In this document: one piece after another, positions 1 through 5,252 of the stretch
Layout: every line of letters starts with the position of its first letter
How positions within the stretch are numbered: position 1 is the stretch's first letter
Source of the DNA: a virus
Virus record (IMG/VR): IMGVR_UViG_3300031707_000223
Location: 1-21,171 of that record
Reading direction: 5' to 3' (one strand)
Length of the DNA stretch: 21,171 bases
Position numbers and translations under genes: made by a program
The notes under the pieces: generated by a model
What the model was told of the DNA's origin: nothing
What the model saw: only the letters and a program-made list of their open reading frames with translations
Database searches by the model: none

Positions 1-282
1 AAATTCAGAGTCTTGTCTTTCATAGCAATGCGGACACACGATTTTATCTTGGCATTCCGTTTTTGAATCGCTCTCTGAATCTTCCTGATATTTTAAAAGT
101 GTGTCGATTTCTTCCTGTGTCGCTAATCTGTATTTTTCGTGAGTAAATATAAGTCCGTCCGGTTCTTTGCAATCTTTAAATCTATAAAATCCCCACACTA
201 TTGATGGCGTTTCAGCTATTTCAAAAACATAGTCTGGACGTGCTATGTGAATAACTTTATCTCCTACTTTAAATTTGTTCAT
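1..282 (-). CDS. Small protein with CxxC motif, C-terminus cut by window edge
   Basis: The reading frame starts at ATG (280-282, minus strand) and is open for 94 codons to the window edge, so the C-terminus is missing. An AAGGA ribosome site lies just upstream. The N-terminus begins MNKFKVGDKVIHIARPD, a KVGDKV-type opening of small beta-barrel phage proteins. Residues 83-86 are CPHC, followed by YERQDSEF, the first half of a zinc ribbon whose second Cys pair would lie beyond the edge. The start overlaps the end of the 56-aa gene by 14 bases, so it is probably the next gene of the same leftward transcript. Function is not known. Many phages carry short CPxCG-type zinc-ribbon proteins without assigned roles. 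Confidence 0.75.
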   Translation of the reverse strand, partial: MNKFKVGDKVIHIARPDYVFEIAETPSIVWGFYRFKDCKEPDGLIFTHEKYRLATQEEIDTLLKYQEDSESDSKTECQDKIVCPHCYERQDSEF

Positions 283-439
283 TACACATCCTTAAATATT
301 GCTTAGTAACTGGGTCAGCGATTACCTCTGTAAGCAAATACCAACATCCATCTCCTAAATTTTCTGCTAAAGTTGCCGTATTCGTTATCTTAAAAAACTC
401 ACCGTTTATTTTTATTACTTGATTTCGTTCAATATTCAT
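269..439 (-). CDS. Hypothetical 56-aa protein
   Basis: ATG at 437-439 and TAA at 269-271 on the minus strand give 56 residues beginning MNIERNQVIKINGEFFKI. It is not recognised. It is mixed alpha/beta in composition, with no membrane segment and single Cys residues near the end. No AGGAG site precedes it. Instead the motif AGATTGGA lies 6 bases before the ATG, the same motif and spacing as at 7787-7801. Its 3' end overlaps the next gene's start by 14 bases, which supports translational coupling and a real gene despite its size. Confidence 0.55.
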   Translation of the reverse strand: MNIERNQVIKINGEFFKITNTATLAENLGDGCWYLLTEVIADPVTKQYLRMCNEQI

Positions 440-495
440 TTTTCATCCAATCTCTTAATATCACAATCAAGTTGAGTTATGATTGTTTTTATAAC

Positions 496-684
496 CTAAA
501 CAATACCTTGCAGAAATGTCATTAATCTATCATCATTTTTAGTGTGACGATCAAATTCGTGACTGCTATTTTTAGTTAAAATAAATATTTTTTCATCAGT
601 AAATCTTATGTAATCTATATTTCTAGCCATAAATATAAAATCACCATCGTCTGCAATCATTTCTAAATATATATTCATTTTCAA
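496..684 (-). CDS. Hypothetical 62-aa protein
   Basis: The protein starts at an ATG preceded by a strong AAAGGAGA ribosome site, in the leftward replication transcript between the helicase-loader-like gene and the 56-aa gene. The sequence is acidic (IADDGDF, FTDEKIF) with alternating hydrophobic residues, fitting a small all-beta or alpha/beta fold. No Cys pair, signal peptide or membrane segment is seen. Not recognised. The strong ribosome site and position between genes on the same strand are the main evidence that it is expressed. Confidence 0.65.
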   Translation of the reverse strand: MKMNIYLEMIADDGDFIFMARNIDYIRFTDEKIFILTKNSSHEFDRHTKNDDRLMTFLQGIV

Positions 685-719
685 ATCTCCTTTTGATATT
701 TTTGTGACTAAAAACTTGA

Positions 720-1205
720 TTAATCTGGTGTTCGTTGATAATCAAAGCTTACCGCTTTTAAATATCGGTAGTTTCCATTTGGTCGATTAGGTTGATTGGG
801 ATCATATCTGAAATAATGAGTCTTGCTTTGTTCATCATTGCAAATGCATATTGCTGCAACTTCATAGCCGTCATCTCTTGTTAATACCCACATGCCTTTT
901 CTTTGTGAATTACCGCATAGTTTGCAAGCAGGGTAATTCGTGCTTTTATTTTTGCTTCCAATGCATTTTTTATTATCTAGGTAAGTAAGTATCTCAGAGT
1001 AACTAGGAAATTGCCTCTCTGTTGAAATGTGATGTCTAACAAACGACTTTATACAATCACTACTTATGTCTAGTTTTAATAGTTCTTCAGTATAAGCCTT
1101 TAATTTGCCTTGATTTAAAGGATGCGGGTAAAACTTGCTTAAAACATCCAATTCAACTAAAATATGATTCTCGAATTTTGGTTCTTCTCCATCATCAAAA
1201 TTCAT
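720..1205 (-). CDS. Helicase-loader-like phage replication protein with Cys4 zinc site
   Basis: This 161-aa protein follows the replication initiator with 3 bases between them and has an AAAGGG ribosome site. Residues about 20-75 (FYPHPLNQGKLKAYTEELLK... then ERQFPSYSEI) follow the helical pattern common in phage replicative helicase loader/inhibitor proteins, where a short helical bundle ends in an F-P-S/T...E-I motif. Residues 94-97 (CKLC) and 120-122 (CIC) could bind zinc, with the basic loop NSQRKG between the pairs. Inferred role: loading or guiding the host replicative helicase at the origin in the neighbouring initiator gene. No P-loop is present, so it is not a DnaC-type ATPase. It could instead be a DNA-binding accessory protein. 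Confidence 0.6.
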   Translation of the reverse strand: MNFDDGEEPKFENHILVELDVLSKFYPHPLNQGKLKAYTEELLKLDISSDCIKSFVRHHISTERQFPSYSEILTYLDNKKCIGSKNKSTNYPACKLCGNSQRKGMWVLTRDDGYEVAAICICNDEQSKTHYFRYDPNQPNRPNGNYRYLKAVSFDYQRTPD

Positions 1206-1208
1206 TTG

Positions 1209-2234
1209 TTACCCTTTCAATTTCTCTCTAATTAAGATCCAGTATGATCCTGGGTCTATTTTTTTTATTTCGTTGTTGCTTGTTCGTTCGATATACACCT
1301 CCGTCCAGTTGTCCCATTGTGAAGCCCATTTTTCTAAGCTCATTGCTTTTACTTGCTTTTGAAATTCGTCTTTGCTGTATGCGTAAAAAGCTTGTTCAAA
1401 ACGCTCTATTAGGTCTAGAGAGTAACAATCCTCGGTTACGGACTCGGCAAACGCTTTTTTTACTTTTAGATCGCTTCCTCGTCTTGATGCATCCCAAACG
1501 CTAATTATTAAATCTACGCATTTTTTAAACGCTCCTAGGTTTTCAGGTCTAAACGATTCATTGCGATATTTAGCGTTGTGTTCACATAGTTCTTGAATCG
1601 GGTCTTTATAGCTGGGTTTAATTCGTCCGGTTACTACTCCGGTTTGTTGAATTGCTATTTCAGTGACATTTGCTATTTCTGTATTTTCTTTAGAATCCAA
1701 ATTTAAACCATTTTTAAGGAATATATTATCCTTATAAGCTTTTGAACTTGTATTTAATCTAGTATTTAAATCTAGTTCTTTATATAAGGAAGTCGAAAAG
1801 GTGAGTTTCACCTCTTCTGACAGGTGAGTTTCACCTTTTTTTTCTTCAACTATTTCATCGTTTTTATTAAAAAGGTGAGTTTCAACTTTTTCTGACAGGT
1901 GAGTTTCACCTTTTTCACTGTCTAAAAAGGTGAGTTTCACCTCTTTGTTTTTACGATATCTATGATGAAAAACAAACCCACCGTCCAGTTTTTTTATTAT
2001 GTTTTTTTTTAATAAACTTTTGAAAATTTTTCTGCAATTTGCTATATCCATATCTAAACCTATGCTTATGCTCTTAAAATCATCATAAATTGGTTTGTTG
2101 TTAAATGTCATTTCTTCAAGAAGGTACATAACTGCATCATATTCATTTTTAGTTGTTTTCATTTTCTTAGATCTAAGATCTCTTGATAATGAACGATATA
2201 GTTTTGCAAAAATGTCTTCTTTGTTTTCTTTCAT
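1209..2234 (-). CDS. Replication initiator / replisome organiser containing the origin iterons
   Basis: This 341-aa protein starts at ATG with an AAGGG ribosome site. Residues about 15-95 read like a winged-helix domain (KTTKNEYDAVMYLLEEM, then LKKNIIKKL and a GGF wing), the usual N-terminus of phage replisome organisers. Residues about 98-150 are low-complexity with repeats of GETHLSE and VKLTF, a direct result of the DNA iterons at 1799-1942 inside the gene. The C-terminal half (about 210-340) is Trp-rich and helical (AMSLEKWASQWDNWTEVYIE) and resembles helicase- or loader-contacting tails. The arrangement of initiator with iterons inside its own gene, followed by a loader-like gene, matches the lambda O/P logic. 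Exact family is not assigned. Confidence 0.7.
   Translation of the reverse strand: MKENKEDIFAKLYRSLSRDLRSKKMKTTKNEYDAVMYLLEEMTFNNKPIYDDFKSISIGLDMDIANCRKIFKSLLKKNIIKKLDGGFVFHHRYRKNKEVKLTFLDSEKGETHLSEKVETHLFNKNDEIVEEKKGETHLSEEVKLTFSTSLYKELDLNTRLNTSSKAYKDNIFLKNGLNLDSKENTEIANVTEIAIQQTGVVTGRIKPSYKDPIQELCEHNAKYRNESFRPENLGAFKKCVDLIISVWDASRRGSDLKVKKAFAESVTEDCYSLDLIERFEQAFYAYSKDEFQKQVKAMSLEKWASQWDNWTEVYIERTSNNEIKKIDPGSYWILIREKLKG
1690..1798. other. AT-rich stretch beside the iterons, candidate unwinding element
   Basis: Just left of the iterons lie over 100 bases of very AT-rich coding DNA, with runs such as AATATATTATCC, TATTTAATCTAGTATTTAA and TTTATATAAGG. In lambda-type origins an AT-rich element next to initiator-binding iterons is where the duplex opens. 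It lies within the initiator gene, where the encoded peptide is Asn/Leu-rich linker, so the protein seems to place few demands on it. Role is inferred. Confidence 0.5.
1799..1942. repeat. Five palindromic iterons, probable replication origin
   Basis: The 15-base unit AGGTGAGTTTCACCT (AGGTGA, 3-base spacer, TCACCT) occurs at 1799-1813, 1822-1836, 1897-1911 and 1928-1942, with a one-mismatch copy at 1873-1887. The first two and the third and fourth in position form near-identical double units joined by CTTCTGAC or TTTTCTGAC. Start-to-start steps are 23, 51, 24 and 31 bases. All five lie in the initiator gene, where they encode the linker repeats. Iterons within the initiator gene are the established origin layout of lambda and many other phages, so binding by the encoded protein is the natural inference. 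Confidence 0.75.
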
Positions 2235-2265
2235 TTATAACCCTTTTTTCTCCGTTAATTACTAT

Positions 2266-2820
2266 CTATCCCCATTGATCTGCCATTGCATCAGCTATTC
2301 CATGAAAGGTTTTACTTCTTTTTAATGCTCTATCTTTAGATGGTGGCATTTTCCAAATTCTTTGCTCACGACCATCGACTATGTTTGTAGGTGTTAGCTT
2401 ATTTAAGCCTTTTAACCATAAACAAGTAGCCTTTGTTTCTCCGTGTCCAAACATCCAAGGTTGTATCATTTGATCTGGTTTTCTATATTTTTTACTCATT
2501 ATTCCTATAGGGTTTTCAATACAAATTTTATCGCAAGGATGATTGGTAAATACATTAAAGAATTCAATGCTCTTTTGTTGTCTTCCATCTAATTTTTTTT
2601 CTTTGAAATATCTTGCTCCACTGACACATAGATCCGTACAAGGTGGAAAAGCTATTAGCATATCCCAACGATCATTAATGATGTCCATAACATCACCCTT
2701 GTAATGTTTCTCGCTTGGCATCTCAGTATCCAATAAATCGCAGCTCCAAACATCGTGACCTTTTTTTGAAAAAGCTTCTCGAACAATTCCAGAAAATTCA
2801 CAAGCTATTAATATTTTCAT
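2266..2820 (-). CDS. Cytosine-5 DNA methyltransferase-like phage protein
   Basis: This 184-aa protein resembles a short phage family annotated as DNA cytosine methyltransferase. It opens MKILIACEFSGIVREAF, a motif I-like SAM-binding strand and turn, with CDLLDTE after it. Residues 59-61 are PPC, the motif IV catalytic Cys context, and residues 102-104 are ENP, the motif VI Glu. The C-terminal half has the family signatures MIQPWMFGHGETKATCLWL and a closing RSKTFHGIADAMADQWG. It is much shorter than a full m5C methyltransferase and lacks an obvious target-recognition domain, so DNA methylation is likely but not shown. It lies between the terminator/promoter at 2977-3034 and the initiator gene. 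Its start overlaps the upstream 50-aa gene. Confidence 0.75.
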   Translation of the reverse strand: MKILIACEFSGIVREAFSKKGHDVWSCDLLDTEMPSEKHYKGDVMDIINDRWDMLIAFPPCTDLCVSGARYFKEKKLDGRQQKSIEFFNVFTNHPCDKICIENPIGIMSKKYRKPDQMIQPWMFGHGETKATCLWLKGLNKLTPTNIVDGREQRIWKMPPSKDRALKRSKTFHGIADAMADQWG

Positions 2821-2950
2821 TATTTTCCTTTTTATATTCTTCGACTGCTTTCTTTTTTAAGTTCTCTAAATATCTCTTGTTATATTCTGCTGTTTTATGC
2901 TTGTTTCTCTGTCTCCATTCACGAACATAATCAGCGTTTGTTTTCTTCAT
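2798..2950 (-). CDS. Basic 50-aa hypothetical protein
   Basis: ATG at 2948-2950 is preceded by AAAGGAG, and the stop TGA at 2798-2800 lies 23 bases inside the methyltransferase-like gene in another frame. The protein starts MKKTNADYVREWRQRNK and is Lys/Arg/Asn/Tyr-rich, with a spaced Y..W R..N pattern like the arms seen in front of phage HNH nucleases and in small nucleic-acid-binding proteins. It is the first gene after the promoter at 2977-3005, about 20 bases from its predicted transcription start. Function is unknown; DNA or RNA binding is a guess from charge. Confidence 0.6.
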   Translation of the reverse strand: MKKTNADYVREWRQRNKHKTAEYNKRYLENLKKKAVEEYKKENNENINSL

Positions 2951-2976
2951 TTAGCGATTTCTCCTTTATTCTCATA

Positions 2977-3005
2977 ATGATAACATCATAAAAAAAACCT
3001 GTCAA
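2977..3005 (-). promoter_or_regulatory. Leftward sigma70-type promoter for the replication genes
   Basis: On the minus strand TTGACA (3000-3005) is a perfect -35 box. After 17 bases comes TATCAT (2977-2982), one mismatch from the -10 consensus. Predicted start is near 2970, 20 bases before the 50-aa gene's ATG. The -35 lies inside the 3' arm of the terminator at 2994-3034. Confidence 0.7.
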
Positions 3006-3034
3006 ACAATTTGATAATTATTATGACAGGTTTT
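2994..3034 (-). terminator. Rho-independent terminator of the leftward early genes
   Basis: Arms AAAACCTGTCA (2994-3004) and TGACAGGTTTT (3024-3034) pair perfectly over 11 bp around a 19-base AT-rich loop. Read leftward, the stem runs directly into eight Ts (complement of 2990-2997), the classic intrinsic terminator. It sits after the last small gene of the RecT-to-3074 group. A 19-base loop is longer than usual. Confidence 0.75.
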
Positions 3035-3073
3035 AGTGTTTAATTCGTTACTTTTTTACATTACATTTTGTTC

Positions 3074-3154
3074 TTAAAACTCAACATAATTACTCTCAAT
3101 TACAAAACTTATCGGTAAAACTATCATCAAAACTATTACGATTGATATGATCAT
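3074..3154 (-). CDS. 26-aa hydrophobic (single-pass membrane) peptide
   Basis: ATG at 3152-3154 shares one base with the TGA of the preceding gene (TGATG), a usual coupling arrangement. The 26 residues open MIISIVIVLMIVLPISFV and end in the polar tail ESNYVEF, so nearly the whole peptide can span a membrane. It is the last reading frame before the terminator. No separate ribosome site is visible, so translation would depend on coupling. The role is unknown; small phage membrane peptides include lysis, superinfection-exclusion and toxin-like peptides, and nothing here chooses between them. Confidence 0.45.
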   Translation of the reverse strand: MIISIVIVLMIVLPISFVIESNYVEF

Positions 3155-3360
3155 CAGTTTATAATACCGCTACTTGTAATGCGTTCTGAATCTTTTACAA
3201 ATCTAACATGATCTATGTAAAGACTCACTAATTCACCAGATTCTAATTCAACGACACTTATTACGTTTGAATCCGCATCGTTAAAAAACCCATGATGTAA
3301 TCCTATTTCACCCTTGTATGCTGTAGCAATTATTTCTATTTTTCTTAATTCATTTTTCAT
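3154..3360 (-). CDS. Hypothetical 68-aa protein
   Basis: The ATG start is preceded by AAGGAG. The sequence alternates hydrophobic and polar residues (IEIIATAYKGEIGLHHGFF, then ISVVELESGELVSLYIDHVRFV), reading as a small all-beta barrel with a closing helix, similar in feel to the short KOW/SH3-like proteins of phage early regions. Not recognised. It is followed by the 26-aa peptide with a one-base overlap and then the terminator, so it is near the 3' end of the leftward early transcript. Confidence 0.6.
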   Translation of the reverse strand: MKNELRKIEIIATAYKGEIGLHHGFFNDADSNVISVVELESGELVSLYIDHVRFVKDSERITSSGIIN

Positions 3361-3381
3361 TTGTTACTCCTTCTACATTGT

Positions 3382-3720
3382 TCATTCAGGTTTAATATTC
3401 TTTTCTTTCCATTCATCAATAATTTGTTGTTTTGTTTTAGTCCGTGTTAATTCTATTATTTTAATGTGATCCAAATTAAGACCTTTGCAAGTATCAAAAA
3501 TACACTCTTCAAGTAGTGTAAATTTGTCATATAATGCATCTGTAAAATCACAGTTTATAAATGTGCATCGATAAAAACAAACGTTTGAAATTTTGATATT
3601 TTTAAACGATTGATTTATAAATTTACATTGATCAAAATGTATGTTTGATAAATCAGATGAAACTTTAGGAATTTCTATTGATCCAAAACTTATTTTTAAT
3701 TGTGGTAATCGCTTTATCAT
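3382..3720 (-). CDS. Pentapeptide-repeat-like protein
   Basis: This 112-aa protein has an AGGGAG ribosome site before its ATG. Residues about 27-75 contain spaced phenylalanines and cysteines in five-residue steps (FDQCKFINQSF, then CTFINCDFTDA and CIFDTCKGLN), fitting a short right-handed quadrilateral beta-helix of the pentapeptide-repeat type. The last 30 residues are a charged helix (KTKQQIIDEWKEKN). Pentapeptide proteins can mimic DNA or act as structural scaffolds, but function here cannot be given. The core is short (about three turns), so the family call is tentative. It follows the P-loop gene and a hairpin at 3733-3760. Confidence 0.55.
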   Translation of the reverse strand: MIKRLPQLKISFGSIEIPKVSSDLSNIHFDQCKFINQSFKNIKISNVCFYRCTFINCDFTDALYDKFTLLEECIFDTCKGLNLDHIKIIELTRTKTKQQIIDEWKEKNIKPE

Positions 3721-3732
3721 TTGGCTCCCTTG

Positions 3733-3760
3733 ACCATACCGCCCACTTGAGCGATATGGT
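3733..3760 (-). other. Intergenic hairpin in front of a ribosome site
   Basis: ACCATACCGC (3733-3742) and GCGATATGGT (3751-3760) pair over 10 bp with one mismatch (G-U when read leftward) around an 8-base loop. In the leftward mRNA the stem ends 13 bases upstream of the ATG of the pentapeptide-like gene, next to its AGGGAG site. No U-run follows leftward, so it is not a standard terminator for this transcript. It may protect or position the downstream mRNA end. Confidence 0.45.
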
Positions 3761-3766
3761 TTTATA

Positions 3767-4258
3767 CTAGCTTATAAAACTTACTCCCCAATCTTCTAAA
3801 AACCTCTTTAACTGCACACTTATTTTTCTACATTCTTCCGCACCATGGTATCGCCCAATAGTATCGTCAATGGCATATTCATCTAGCCTTGTTTCAAGCC
3901 AGTGATTTTCATGTATGAATCCCCACCTCTCTAGTGTTCTGTGATATTTCTTAACCATGTCCCTAGTCAATGAAGGAAACTTTCTATATTCCTCATAAAA
4001 CACACCTAGCAATACTGGTGAATCTGTAATGATCGTGTCTACCTGACCAAATAGCCGTGTTTCTCTTTGGATTTGATTCGCAACTATAAACAATTGATCG
4101 AACATTCCAACGCTTCTTTGTTCCCATGCCCATTCTTTTGCATACTCTGTTACCAGTTCCACGTTTTTACCATCACTTTTCATCAGTGCAAAAAGCTTTG
4201 CCGCTTCGGTAGATTTTCCCGAACTTGGAGCACCGTAAAAATTAATTATTTTTGTCAT
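3767..4258 (-). CDS. P-loop NTPase, AAA_28-like phage ATPase/kinase
   Basis: This 163-aa protein opens MTKIINFYGAPSSGKSTEAA, with Walker A GAPSSGKS at residues 9-16. A DTIITDSP strand around residues 74-81 is the likely Walker B. The layout (short N-terminal P-loop, LVTEYAKEWAWEQR, then DSPVLLGVFY) matches the AAA_28/NadR-kinase-like proteins found in many phages, where substrates are mostly unproven and a nucleotide or nicotinamide-riboside kinase activity is sometimes suggested. The start has GAAGGA upstream and shares ATGA with the end of the 53-aa gene, so the two are translationally coupled. A P-loop protein near an NAD-related anti-defence gene is suggestive only. Confidence 0.7.
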   Translation of the reverse strand: MTKIINFYGAPSSGKSTEAAKLFALMKSDGKNVELVTEYAKEWAWEQRSVGMFDQLFIVANQIQRETRLFGQVDTIITDSPVLLGVFYEEYRKFPSLTRDMVKKYHRTLERWGFIHENHWLETRLDEYAIDDTIGRYHGAEECRKISVQLKRFLEDWGVSFIS

Positions 4259-4416
4259 TGGTTTTCCTTCAATATAGTTTTACTGTTTTTATCGTACAAA
4301 AACAGCATTGTGTTACTCACTTGCCAACCTGTGTATCCCTTACTTTTTAAATATATCAAATATTCAATTGCTTTGGGGTCTTTAGTTGGATCGATTATGT
4401 TCGGATTAGAAACCAT
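4255..4416 (-). CDS. Hypothetical 53-aa protein
   Basis: ATG at 4414-4416 follows a GAGAGGAAG ribosome site; TGA at 4255-4257 overlaps the ATG of the P-loop gene (ATGA). The protein begins MVSNPNIIDPTKDPKAIEYL and continues with a helix, a GYTGW turn and an amphipathic strand, a compact soluble profile. Not recognised. The start lies inside the end of the reading frame that stops at 4406. The gene is one of several overlapped mini-genes between the Tad1-like gene and the P-loop gene. Confidence 0.6.
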   Translation of the reverse strand: MVSNPNIIDPTKDPKAIEYLIYLKSKGYTGWQVSNTMLFLYDKNSKTILKENQ

Positions 4417-4498
4417 ATTCTTCCTCTCTATGCATTAAAATAAATTCAGCCGTTAAAAATAACGGTCTTATACTTTCGTTTATTACAGGATGTTTCAA
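4406..4498 (-). CDS. Mini-reading frame homologous to nearby gene pieces (start uncertain)
   Basis: One frame on the minus strand is open from about 4564 to TAA at 4406-4408. It encodes GRLYRIQKKATERR (found in similar form in the 42-aa gene at 4979-5107), then INESIRPLF and the end LTAEFILMHREEEYGF. The C-terminal 16 residues resemble the end of an upstream piece, VTKEFINAYREKGFGF, in the same frame (stop at 4565-4567). No ATG exists in this frame. A TTG at 4496-4498 with GGAG 9 bases upstream would give 30 residues. A -1 shift from the 33-aa frame at AAAAAAAAG (4516-4524) would include the conserved LYRIQ-like part only from KK onward. Coding is supported by homology, but the route of translation is open. 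Confidence 0.4.
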   Translation of the reverse strand: MKHPVINESIRPLFLTAEFILMHREEEYGF

Positions 4499-4596
4499 GT
4501 TTCTTCGCTCCGTAGCTTTTTTTTGTATGCGATATAAACGTCCTGAAACAAGTTTTCTTCCATTTTAAAACCCGAATCCTTTCTCTCTGTAAGCAT
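4495..4596 (-). CDS. 33-aa frame with dnaX-like slippery run
   Basis: ATG at 4594-4596 (or the internal ATG at 4561-4563) opens a frame that stops at TGA 4495-4497: MLTERKDSGFKMEENLF, then QDVYIAYKKKLRSEET. The codons TAC AAA AAA AAG contain A_AAA_AAG in zero frame, the heptamer that drives -1 frameshifting in E. coli dnaX. A -1 shift enters the longer frame ending at 4406 and would make an about 63-residue product. No strong stem follows the slip site, and an AGGA-like stimulator 16 bases upstream is weak. The GAGAAAGGA sequence precedes the internal ATG by 13 bases. It may be a small real gene or a frame-shifted remnant. Confidence 0.35.
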   Translation of the reverse strand: MLTERKDSGFKMEENLFQDVYIAYKKKLRSEET

Positions 4597-4620
4597 TAAT
4601 AAATTCTTTTGTTACTGTTT

Positions 4621-4977
4621 TTACGCTTCTCGTTTGCCCTCTACATTGCGTTTAATTCGATCCTCAGTTCTTTTATTAATCCACATCAAAGCTTCATCTA
4701 ATTTTGTGATAGCTATTGAATTTTCACGGCAAGGAAATGTTTTATTGAACCGTTCAATAATTATCTTTGCCGCTTCAATCATTGCTGGGTACTGACAACC
4801 ATTCACACCAACTAAGGATATTGCATCGGATTGCAGTTGGAATGAAATGGTTTTACAAGGATGATTTATGGTGATAAATTTATCATTTTCAAATTCTATT
4901 GGGTCATTTCCAGAAATTTCACAAACTTCATAGCCTGCCAATTCTTTAATTCCTTCAAGCGTTTCCATTGTTTTCAT
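4621..4977 (-). CDS. tad1: Tad1/Acb2-type cyclic-nucleotide sponge (anti-Thoeris/anti-CBASS)
   Basis: This 118-aa protein has the signature of the Acb2/Tad1 domain family: strand KTISFQLQ (43-50), then VGVNG (56-60), a long helix, and [18 protein letters not shown] (82-99) followed by [15 protein letters not shown]. Known members form oligomers that bind signalling molecules such as gcADPR isomers (Thoeris) or cGAMP and cyclic trinucleotides (CBASS) and thereby block abortive defence; binding by this copy is inferred. Residues 1-42 are an N-terminal extension I cannot place. The start has AAGGAG upstream and lies 1 base from the stop of the 42-aa gene. It is made with RecT and RHH genes, so it would be expressed early, as suits an anti-defence protein. 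Confidence 0.72.
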   Translation of the reverse strand: MKTMETLEGIKELAGYEVCEISGNDPIEFENDKFITINHPCKTISFQLQSDAISLVGVNGCQYPAMIEAAKIIIERFNKTFPCRENSIAITKLDEALMWINKRTEDRIKRNVEGKREA

Positions 4978-4978
4978 T

Positions 4979-5107
4979 TTATTGCTCCTTTTTAATTTTA
5001 AAATGAGTATTCATTCGTTCCATTTCAACTAAACTACGTCTTCCCGTAGCTTTTTTCTGTATTTTGTATAAATGTTCTGCTGCTGGCTTCGCTCCCTTCT
5101 TTTTCAT
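4979..5107 (-). CDS. 42-aa basic protein overlapping the RHH gene
   Basis: ATG at 5105-5107 is preceded by AGGAG with 10 bases spacing, and the frame ends with TAA at 4979-4981, just before the Tad1-like ATG. Its first 74 bases lie inside the 3' end of the RHH gene in another frame. It begins [20 protein letters not shown] and continues with [10 protein letters not shown], is strongly basic and probably one long helix. The stretch [12 protein letters not shown] is matched by LYRIQKKATERR about 0.5 kb further left at 4480-4540, which supports the reading frame. Function unknown. Confidence 0.6.
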   Translation of the reverse strand: MKKKGAKPAAEHLYKIQKKATGRRSLVEMERMNTHFKIKKEQ

Positions 5108-5252
5108 TGTTTTTTAGCTCCTGAAATCGAAACAAATAAATCGCTAGTGCAGACACGACAATATCAGTCATCGTGTCCTTTTTTGAAATCGATAGTTTTT
5201 TTAATTGCTGGAACAAATCGTTCGGTATTCTGCAATGGATTGTCTTTTTCAT
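5034..5252 (-). CDS. Ribbon-helix-helix (CopG/Arc-type) DNA-binding protein
   Basis: The first 45 of 72 residues match the RHH pattern: a short strand KTIHCRIPNDL, helix FQQLKKLSISK, turn with DTMTD, and helix IVVSALAIYLFRF. Such proteins dimerise and bind palindromic operators through the strand. The tail after residue 47 is charged and low in hydrophobics. The ATG overlaps the RecT stop (ATGA), so it is coupled to recT. In phage recombination operons such a protein can repress its own promoter; the palindrome at 7096-7107 in the leftward promoter is a candidate site. The gene's end overlaps the 42-aa gene. Confidence 0.75.
   Translation of the reverse strand: MKKTIHCRIPNDLFQQLKKLSISKKDTMTDIVVSALAIYLFRFQELKNNEKEGSEASSRTFIQNTEKSYGKT

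Noticed and set aside
1244-1504. 86-aa plus-strand frame opposite the initiator gene
   Set aside because: Antisense to a clear gene, no ribosome site or promoter, Leu/Cys-rich shadow composition.
1799-1942. CRISPR-like array reading of the AGGTGAGTTTCACCT repeats
   Set aside because: Repeats are only 15 bases, spacing is irregular (23, 51, 24, 31), gaps are partly repeated too, and all lie inside a coding gene. Iterons explain them better.
4067-4438. 123-aa plus-strand frame opposite the P-loop gene
   Set aside because: Antisense to the Walker A protein and the 53-aa gene; Cys/Phe-rich shadow translation without a ribosome site.
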